From: Geminocystis herdmanii PCC 6308
GTDB taxonomy: Bacteria > Cyanobacteriota > Cyanobacteriia > Cyanobacteriales > Cyanobacteriaceae
Assembly (NCBI RefSeq): GCF_000332235.1
Contig: NZ_CM001775.1
Coordinates: forward strand, 489,630 to 553,629
Reading direction: 5' to 3'
DNA length: 64,000 nucleotides
The translations under genes and the position numbers were made by a program. Positions 1 through 9,900 of the stretch are shown here, one piece after another (within the stretch, counting starts at the first letter, position 1; each line of letters begins with the position of its first letter). The notes under the pieces are model-generated. The model was not told the DNA's origin. It searched no databases and was given only the letters and a program-made list of their open reading frames with translations.

Positions 1-825
1 TTCATGATTATTAATAGAAATTAATTTTGCTTGATTATTTTCTAAAACTGATAATTTATCTTGGGTAGAAGTAGCGATTAAATCCCCTTGATGATTAATT
101 ATAATAGCTTTTCCTGTTTTACCGATGGTTAAAGAATGGAGATATTCACTAATATAATTTAAGTCTAGTTGAACAGATAAAACTCCTTGAATATTAGGAG
201 AATTTTTGATATAAATAGGTTGAGAAAAATTAATGACTAAGGTTTCTTTATTCGATAATCGAGGAAATACATTAGTCCATGCTTTACTTTTTTTTGTGAT
301 TGCTGTTTGATACCAAGGGCGTTGATGGGCGGAAAAATTAGGGTAACTAAAAACAGGATTACTTTTATTTTTATAGTCTTGAATGGAGGTATAACCTTGA
401 TAATTATTTCCATCACTAATGGCGATTCCTTCTACTTTTTTCTTAGTTTTTTGATGCAATGTATAACCACTCACAACGAAATAGTTATCTAAATTAACAA
501 CTTTAATCGCAGCAATAAATTTATTTTTATTACTTTTGTATGTTTCCCACAGAAAAGGCAACCATTTATCCATATTTTCTGTTTCCAAATCCAAAATATT
601 TGCAGTGATTAAGTTTTGATTAGTTTGGTTGATTTGTTGTGGTAGTGCTAAAAATGTTTTAACATTATCTAAGATTCGATCGCTACTTTGAGTCATTAAC
701 TGATATGCCAGATTATTGACAGCTTTTTGACTAAACCAGAGAGAAACACTACTCACAGAAGTAGCGGTAATAATCACTGGTAACAAAAAAGATACTGATA
801 AAATAGTTTTTAAGGAAAATCCCAT
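1..825 (-). CDS. Membrane sensor protein with Cache-type extracellular domain (N-terminal part, cut by window edge)
   Basis: The reading frame is open from an ATG at 825 to the window edge (275 codons). The protein starts with a hydrophobic segment (about residues 5-30, MGFSLKTILSVSFLLPVIIT), the usual N-terminal anchor of a membrane sensor. An extracellular-type region follows with dCache features: a helical stretch, HQRPWYQTAI (typical Cache 'RPWY' motif), and a later GKTGKAIIINHQGDLIA strand pair. Such domains bind small ligands outside the membrane and feed a cytoplasmic histidine kinase, nucleotide cyclase or diguanylate cyclase module. The output module lies outside the window, so the enzymatic class cannot be called. 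A 142-bp internal part (546-687) is repeated beyond the neighbouring giant gene. The Cache call rests on motif recognition only. Confidence 0.8.
   Translation of the reverse strand, partial: MGFSLKTILSVSFLLPVIITATSVSSVSLWFSQKAVNNLAYQLMTQSSDRILDNVKTFLALPQQINQTNQNLITANILDLETENMDKWLPFLWETYKSNKNKFIAAIKVVNLDNYFVVSGYTLHQKTKKKVEGIAISDGNNYQGYTSIQDYKNKSNPVFSYPNFSAHQRPWYQTAITKKSKAWTNVFPRLSNKETLVINFSQPIYIKNSPNIQGVLSVQLDLNYISEYLHSLTIGKTGKAIIINHQGDLIATSTQDKLSVLENNQAKLISINNHE
546..687 (-). repeat. 142-bp direct repeat, copy 1 (inside the Cache sensor gene)
   Basis: This stretch matches 12556-12697 in the same orientation, without gaps and with five mismatches by eye. It encodes about 47 residues (SSDRILDNVKTF to NMDKWLPFLW). 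All five differences are synonymous. The two copies lie 12,010 bp apart and bracket the giant gene. Confidence 0.9.
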
Positions 826-947
826 AGATTAATAAGCCAAAACTGATGTGTAGCAATCTTAAATGAATGATAAAGTTATAGTCTATCAAAATTGAGAATT
901 AATCAGTTCTGGTTTATTAGATTTTCGATAAAGATAAAGAAAATAAA

Positions 948-969
948 GGCGGAAGCCCTTATTACAAAC
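948..969. repeat. Dispersed short repeat (GTTTGTARTAATGGCTTTAGCC family), divergent copy
   Basis: The reverse complement reads GTTTGTAATAAGGGCTTCCGCC. It resembles copies at 18072, 36124 and 59358, all just downstream of gene ends. Here it lies beside the 3' end of the giant gene. The inner GGCTTnnGCC part could form a small hairpin. No T-run follows, so a terminator role is not supported. Confidence 0.5.
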
Positions 970-980
970 TAATATAAAAA

Positions 981-3900
981 CTAAGCTAATAAAGCCTCAA
1001 ATGCGATACCTTCAAGGTTAAAACTATTGGCATAATTAGTAATTACACTTTGGGTTTCTGGTTGCCCCGTATAAAGATAAGCCCCACCCGTGCTATTTTG
1101 GAAACGGGTAATACTATCAGCCATTTGTGAATTTGCACCATAGGCATAAAAAGCGATACCCTCATCAATAAACTGGGGATAATTAGCACGGATTGACTCA
1201 CTTTCGGTGTCTCCTGCGTAAATATAACCCCCCATTAAGTCAGTATTGCGGAAACGATTAAAAGCGGTTAAGTCATCTTCTTGAGTGTCAGATACATAAA
1301 AAGCTAATCCCTCCTCCACAAAGTTATTACCATAGTTGGTTAGTACTGATTCTTTTTCTTGCGCACCAACATATAGATAAGCACCCTCTGTTTGCAAACT
1401 ACGGAAACGATACATGGCAGTATCTAAGACGATTTCGGGGGATTCTCCAAAGGCAAAAAAGCCTCGTTTGAAGATAATACCATTTTCTGCACCATCAATG
1501 TCATACTTACTACCGTCTTGAAGATTTAAAATTGCTCCTTCATTTTTACCGTCTCCATCATCATCAAACAGTTTCGCACCCGAAAAAGCCTCATATTGTT
1601 GAGTTTCATTATTGAAAATATAGTAATTATTAAAGTCTTTTGTACCTTCAAAATAGAGTTTAACCTGTGCTTTACCGTCAGTGGTAGTAGCTCGAAATTC
1701 TAATTCACCCCCCATGACGCTGTTAGGTTGTTCTCCAATGATATGATTCCAATTACGAATTTGTCCATCGGTAGGATCAACATTAAGATGAAACTCGTCA
1801 TCGATGACGGTATTACTTTCTTCTTCGAGGGTGACGAGTAAGCCTAAATCCCTTGTACCTGTGTAAATATCATCTAAAATAAGGGGTACAGAAATGGTTT
1901 TACTGGTTTCTCCCGGTTTAAATACTGCCCTTCCTAACACGGGATTATAGTCACTACCTGCTTTTCCTCGTCCATCTTGAGTAAGGTAATGTACTTGTAC
2001 ATATTTATCTAAATCCCCTGTGCGTTGGATGGTAAATTCTACTTCTCCATCGGCTTCGTTAGCAGTGGGATTAGAGACAGATAAACGGGTGGGTGCATCA
2101 GGATTACTAGCAGTGGCACTAAATACTGAACTAGCAACACTTTGGGCGGTTTCGTTACCTGATTCATCGGTATTAAAGGAAGTCATGATTTCTGCATTAA
2201 CAGAGGCGACTTCTGAAGTTAAGTTGGATGTTGGAGTATTAGTAGAAGAAGCATTTTTCTCGACAGTAATAACATTAGTTGTGTCTGTCTCGACAATACG
2301 ATTAAGTAAAACCGTTGCACTCGAAATATTTGAGGTATATCGATCGAACTTCTGATTATACTGATAAACTGTACCATTAAGACTAAAATCAGCACTGAGA
2401 TTAAGGGTGTCACTAGCATCCATTACCACAGTGACGGTGTTTGTGGGAGAAAGTTGAGTAACGGTTAAGGAGTTAAGGGTGAGGTTATTAGCGCCATAAC
2501 CTTCCGTGACTAAAATCTCAAAATTGCGTAAACGATTACCCGGGGAAAGGGTAGTTAAATCCCAATCTTGTTTATTATAGCCCTCAAATCTTAAAACATC
2601 TATACCTGCACCACCATCTAAACGGCGGAAATAGGTATCATTGACGGTGACGAAATCATCTCCTAATCCTGCGTAAACGACATCAATACCGCCATTGGTA
2701 TAAATTTGATCATCCCCTTCACCGCCGATGAAACTTTCCCCCGTTGCTGTGCCAATCATAACATCATCGCCGATCGTACCTGTTTGAGTTACAGTGTTAT
2801 TAAAGTCACTACCAAAAATAACGTAGCTAAGGTTATCATTATCTCCTGGTGCGCCAATAATAAAGTCACTAAATCCATCACCGTTAACATCACCATCCCC
2901 ACTGAGAGAAATTCCTGCCTGAGATGCTGGTAAACCCGTAATTAAAAAGCCACTGGTATTAGAGTTATTGGTATTGGAGTTAGATTGATTGTTGCTTAAA
3001 CTGTTTAAGTCAAAGGGATTGGTTGCAGAGTAGGTATTACCCCAATTCTTCCCACCAAATACCACAAAAACAGTGCCGTCTTGAGTATCATCGGAGGTTA
3101 AGGAAGTAGAGGGAGATGCGATCGCCACATCATCATAACCATCGCCGTTAATATCACCAATAGCAGTAAAGTTAGATAATTGAGAAATACCATAAGTATT
3201 GGTGCTATAGTCGGGGTTTAAAACCACATCTGGGGTACTATTAATAGTGCTTGAAGTCGAACCATAGTAGATAAATAATGCCCCTTGATTATTTTCAAAA
3301 TTAGAGCCATTAAACTCTCCAAAAGTGGCATAGCCAGGGGCTAAAACGCCATAATCTTCGATGCCGTCACCATTAAAATCACCAATACCTTGTAATTGAG
3401 AGCCTAATTCCTGAGTTTGATTGGGTTCAAAAATAGGATTAGATGCTGTTACATAGATACTGGTATCGTTGTTATATCCCACATGGGCAATATAGATACT
3501 TTGATTGAAAAATGCGGGAGAGGTTCGATCGAAGGAGGACTGATTAGGGATAGAAGCATTGTCATTTGTCCAGTTTTCCCCTAAACCTTCACCAGAGATA
3601 TAAAAAATAGTTTCACTACTGTTACCACTTTTAAAGAAAAGATAAAGAGTTTCATCTGTAGCTATTAAAGAAGGACCAGCACTTGTTCCTTGATTTGGAA
3701 TAACCTGAGAAGTAGCGGAACTATTGGCACTTGACCATGTTGAGCCATTGTAAGAAGTTACACTAATATTGTTGCTATTATCTGCTTTGAAAGCGATATA
3801 TAATTCATCATTGAAAACCGTTGCCCCAATGCGATCGCTACTAGAATTAGTACCGCCATCGTAGGGAACTCTACTACTTGTTGTCCAAGTATCACTGTTG

Positions 3901-6900
3901 CTGGGATTGTCAGAAGTTACATAGACAACGCTATTATCACCATTAGTAGCAAGAAAGAAAGCGTATAATTCATCGTTGTAAGTGACGAGAGTTGGTCCTT
4001 GCTCACTGGTATTACTACCGATTTGATAGAAGTCACCACCGCTAAAAGTTAAGCCTAAATCCGTATCAGCACTAACGGCACTAGCTAAAATCACTTCATT
4101 ATTAGTGGCAGTAAAGGCAAGATACAAGGTGTTATTAAACACCCCTAAAGAGGCTTGATAATCAGTTTCAAAGCTACTGCCAAGATTAGTTAAGCCCTCC
4201 CAGTTAACGCCATCAGCACTTCTTTGTATCCAAAGAGTATTTTTGTTGCTATCAACGTTATCGGTAGCGTTATATAGCATATAGAGATAGCCATTAAACT
4301 CTACCAACGTGGGAGCTAATTCTGCGGATTGCACACCTAGATTATATTGAGATGTCCAATCGCTATTGATTAAGGTTTGTTCAAATACGGCATTAGGAGG
4401 TTCGATCGTTGAATTACCTTGATTATTTCCTAAGTAAACAGTAAATTGTCCATTAGCGATAACATTAGGACTAATAAGGTTCATGAATTGATTGCCTAAA
4501 CCCACTTCCGTATAACCATCACCATTAATATCTCCTAATCCATTACCCGTTAATCCACTAAAAGTAATGTCAGTATCTGAGGTTAATGTACCGTTGGCAC
4601 TACCTTCATACAGAGTCCAAACGCCATTAGTACTACGAAGAACAACATCCCCATAACCATCACCATTATAATCTCCGATGGCTATTCCTTGAATAATAGA
4701 AGTTTTCGCTACAGTAGAGAGGTTGATGTTACTTCCGAGAGTAGGGATACTACTAGAACCTAACTGTACATAGAAGTTATCATTATTATCAATTACGCCA
4801 AAGTCTTTTAAACCATCGCCGTTAATATCTCCTAATGGCAGAAACTGATTAATAGTTTGGTTCGATACCGTAATAACTATATCATCCGTACCTACTGCTG
4901 CATCAATCAGATTAGTGGTACTATTACCAAAGACAATAACTGCACCATATTCGCTACCACCTGATAAAACATCCCCAAAACCGTCACCGTTAATATCACC
5001 CAACATAACAACATTGTTGCCATTGCCCACGAGACTACCACCATTGACACTATTATTAATAAATGTAGTTGAGCTACTGGTAATCTGATTTTCTTCTAGT
5101 AATCGGGTATTGTTACTGGTGGCACTAGCTGTACCTTGATTTAAAGTAGAGAGAATCGAACCGCTATTGCTGACAATATATAAACCACCATCTTCACCTA
5201 AACTGAGATAAGCTCCTTGTGTAGTATTAGTTCCTGTAGCCCAAACTGCATATTCAGCAGAACCAGGTTCATTTAATGCTTGTGCTTGGCTATAGAGAAC
5301 AAAGTTACCGTCAGTTTGCATGAGAGCTTGTACGGCAGGAGTGGTATTGTCAGACTGCCAAACAACAGTGCCTCTGGGGTTGAGTAAGAATAAAACACCT
5401 ACAGGGATATTAATACCATAGGTTTCATTCGTCGAAGAATCACTTAATCCCAAAATATAGCCATTCGGACTATTGGGAGATAAATATAACATTCCGTCAA
5501 TGACAAACCCGTTATCAGCAGAAATATCTGCGAGTTTGATACTACCATCGTCGGCTAACCAAGGATGACCAAAAATGGTGTAAAGTTGTCCTGCGTTGGG
5601 CGCACTAATCATTAAATCGTCCACACTATCACCATTGACATCCCCAATACCACTTGCGGCCGCTCCCACTAATTGATAAGGTTGATCTCCATTGAGTAAG
5701 AAAGTCGTTTTACTGTCACTAGCAGTAACGTTAAGGTCAAATATAGTACCTATGTCACTTAAGTTAAGAGGTCCAAAAAGTACATAACTTTGTCCAGTGC
5801 CGTTAGCGCCTTGGGGGGCGGTAATCAAAAAATCTTCATAACCATCGTTATTGACATCGCCGGGGGAGGTAATGACTGCCCCTGTTTGACTGAAGGGTAA
5901 TCCGCCGACAATGCCCAAATTAGCCACAGTATCAAGATTTTGAGGGTTATTATTTTGTGTGATTCCCCCCTTGAGAACATAAATTAAACCATTGTTATTT
6001 GCACCTCCGGGGGCGGAAATAGCTAAATCATTGATCTTATCTCCATCTAAATCTGTGCTATTCAAAGCAGAACCAGCATTACTGTTATTGGCAGTACCAT
6101 TACTAGAGGGTAAATTAGAACCAGTGTAGGTAGCATAAGGAGTTGTATTAAAAGTATTGCTCGTTGTGCCGTTACTTTGAAATACATAAACAGCTCCTAA
6201 TTCGGCGGTGGAAGTGGAGGGGTAAGATTGCCCTGCGGGATTGTCGGTGGAATTAGCACTGGAAGGAAGTCCGCTTAAACCATTCCATTGATTAGTAACA
6301 TCTCCTGAAAATCCGATCGCACCTATGATTAAATCATCAGATGTTGTATTACCTGTAAAGGTTTTAGCTTGAGAAGTACGACTAGAAACCGCAACGCTAT
6401 AACCTGCTAACTCTCCATCGTTTTGAGAACTGTAGATAGTGGAAAGGGTAGAAGTACCATCAAAGGCAACATAAACCGCCCCATTACCGTTATTAGCAAC
6501 GGGTGCGCCGATGGCAATATCAAATTTAGTACCACTGGCATAAGTACCATTAGACTCAGCATTACTGTTAAAGTTACCCACTGCAACGGAATAACCGAAA
6601 CCAATATTGGAAGTGGGAGTATTAATGACATAACCTTGACTACCTAAATTTGTGACATTAATGGTAGTTCCAGCTAAATTATTAGAGCCATAAATAACAT
6701 ATACTTTATTAGCATTAGGATCACCAATAACTAAATCCTCATAACCATCACCGTTGACATCCCCTGTCGCCATAGAGAAGGGAAAATCACCGTTGGCTTG
6801 TCCAGTATCGCTTAAACCAGTAATCAAGACACCGTTAGGATTACCACTTAAATCGGTGGTAGTAAGAGGGTTGCTTTCATTGTTTGATAATACTGCACCG

Positions 6901-9900
6901 CCACCAAAAAGAATTTGGATTGTACCTTGTCCCAACACGCTACCTGATGTGTTGGTATAGCCTCGATTTCCTACGGCAACATCAGACTTACCATCATTGT
7001 TAAAATCACCATTGGTAATAACATAACCCATACTCGAATTAGTGGTGTTGATGATAAAACCGCTATCAATCAAGGCAAGGGAAGAATCATTAGCTTCGGT
7101 GACGGTGGCAATGCCTAAAACTTGGTTAGAATTAATATCTGTGGGTTCGCTGGTTACATTTCCTGCTTGAACAGTTTGGGTAGTGGTACTCCCGTTACTA
7201 TAGTTAATCGTTACATTAAAAGTTGTACCACTAGGGAAATTATTACTTCCTGCATCGAGAAATAAATCTAAGTCCACATTTGGACTAAGAATAGTATAGT
7301 CAAAACTACCATCAGGGTTAACAGGATTGAGGAGTTTATCCCCTTGCACGACTGCTAATTGATTGCCATTAGTATTACCTACACTCCATATTACGTTATT
7401 AGCGGTAACTTCGATCGAACTAATTTTTGTACCAGTTGTCTGATTTCCCAAGTTTAGGGATAAGAAAATATCAGGATTGCCGTTAGGATTAACGTAGCCA
7501 CTACTGTTAGCGGTGTTATAGGAAGTCACATCCCATTGGACTTTATTAGCGTCTGATAATTGAGTAGCAACAGGTTTATCGTTAGGTTCAATTATACTAG
7601 GAACTCCCCAACTGCTACCATCATAAGTTACATACTGGGTATTTGGTCCTGCAGGTAAAGGATCGACATATTGAGCATTATACTTGTTACCGATTTGACT
7701 GGTATTGAGTAGAATTTGGCTAATTTGAGAGGCGGTTAAATTGCCAAAATCCGAGATGTCAGGGGTGTCATTATCGGTTAAGGCTTGACGATAAAAAGCA
7801 ACCTCATCTAAGTAAACGCTTTCATTACTAGAACCTGCAAGGGTTAAACTGGTATTGCTAGGGATACTTAAATCCACACTGTCTAAACTACCAACGTTTT
7901 CACCATTTACAGATAAATTAACCGTGTCGGTTTCACCGTTGTAAGTAGCAACAACATAATACCATTCATTGGCAGAAGGGTTAAATCCAGAGGAGTTTAA
8001 GGCAGTGTTATTAATATTTAACGATAAACCACTATTATTTAACGTGACATTCATTAAGCCACTAGCAGAAACCAAATCTAGGGTATTTGAGGGTAAAGAA
8101 GGAACTTTAAACCAAAATTCGACACTGAAAGAAATACCAGATAAGGGAATTGTGGAAGAAGTGGCACTATTACCAGAATTGAATAATACCGCAGGGTTAG
8201 CATCTCCTTCATTAGTGGTAGTATCTTCTAACGCGCCCACTTCATTGAATGTTACCGAACCGCTATAAGTACCATTACCTCCTGCCCCGTAAATGCCCTC
8301 ATTCGTTAAAGTTGTACCACTGGTTTCCGCTAAACGATAGTAAAGGAGAGGAGATTCATTGAAGGTTAATTCACTGTAAGATGTCTGCTGAGTTTCTGTC
8401 CAAAAGACTGACGGGTTTCCGTTTAAAGTAGTAATCGATAATTCCGTTAAAGGATCAGGGTTAGCATCACTATAAAGAATAGCAGGAGAACTCCAACTAG
8501 GTACATCATTATTGTAAGATAGGCTAGACCAATAAATAGTACTTTCACCGTTGTCATAATTTAACCATGCCGCCATTAAGTTACCATTTGGTCCTGTGCC
8601 TAAAGCAATTTTACCGTCTGTACCTTGTTGTACGGCGATCGCATTTGCTATACTCCATGTACCCGTAGTGGCGTTATAAATAGAGTAGTAAATATCCGAT
8701 TGATTTAAACTTTCGTTGATGATTTGAGTTTGATCATCACTGTAAATTTCTCCGGGTGTTAAATCGGTGTTTATATCGTTACTATCAGCATAAGACCAGA
8801 CTAAAACGTTATTTTGTAATTGATCTAACGCCGCTACAGGGTAGAAATTCAAGCCTCCAGAACCCGGAATACTCGCTACACTAGAGAGTAAATTATCCCC
8901 TGAAGGACCGAAACCATATTTAATAACCGTAGTGGGTGTGGTGGGAGAGGTAATTACTGGTTCGTTACTAAAGGTTGCCACTGTACCACCTGTTCCGCTC
9001 AAACTACTACCACTATAACTAACCGTGACAATATCCCCCGTACCGATTAAATTACTCCCCGTAGGAGGTTGTACTGTTAAAACGACAGTATTATTATTGA
9101 TGGTTATATTTGGCTCGATGACGTAGTTAACCCCGTTACTTTGTACTGTGAATTGAGTATTAAGGGGACTTCCAGTTAAATTTTGGTCAAAAACAAGGGT
9201 AACTTTATTACTGCTACTGGTTTCTACGATCGAACCTGAACCCAATAGAATAGGTGAATTAGTACTTCCTGTGATGTTATCTAGGGCAAAATCATTAAAG
9301 TTATCAATCCATAAAGTTGTATCTGTAGTTGTGTTAGTGATATAAAGATTTTGGTTATTGCTAGGAGCGATTTGATAACTTATCTTTAATTCCACATCAG
9401 CAGTGACGGCAGTATCTAAAGTTAAGGTTAAGCTATTACCTACCGTACTGACATTTCCTACGGTATAACTATTATTATTACTATCAGTGATGGTAAATTG
9501 ACTAGGGGTAGGGTCATCTGTACCATTGCCTAAACTATCGACAAAATTAAGGGTAATCTCGTTACCATTGACAAAACCAGCGATAGGCTCAAGGGGAGGC
9601 ACTTCTGCAACCCAAGCCGCTAAAATTTGTCCTGTTTTGGTAAAAGAAAGAGTGGGAGTGCTATCTTGTCCTAAATCCGCTTCAATACTAGCTAAGACTG
9701 AGTTAGTGTTTACGGATGGCGGTGTAATGCCTGTTACTAAAGAGCTTGTTTGAATTTGATTATTGTAACTGATACTGACATTTTGCTCTGGAGAAATATT
9801 TTGATTGATGGTTAATAAAACACCTCCGTTAGTAATGGTTGCACTTTGTGCCTTAAAGGTTTCGGAAATGGGGTTGCCGTCTGCATCGGTGACATTAACG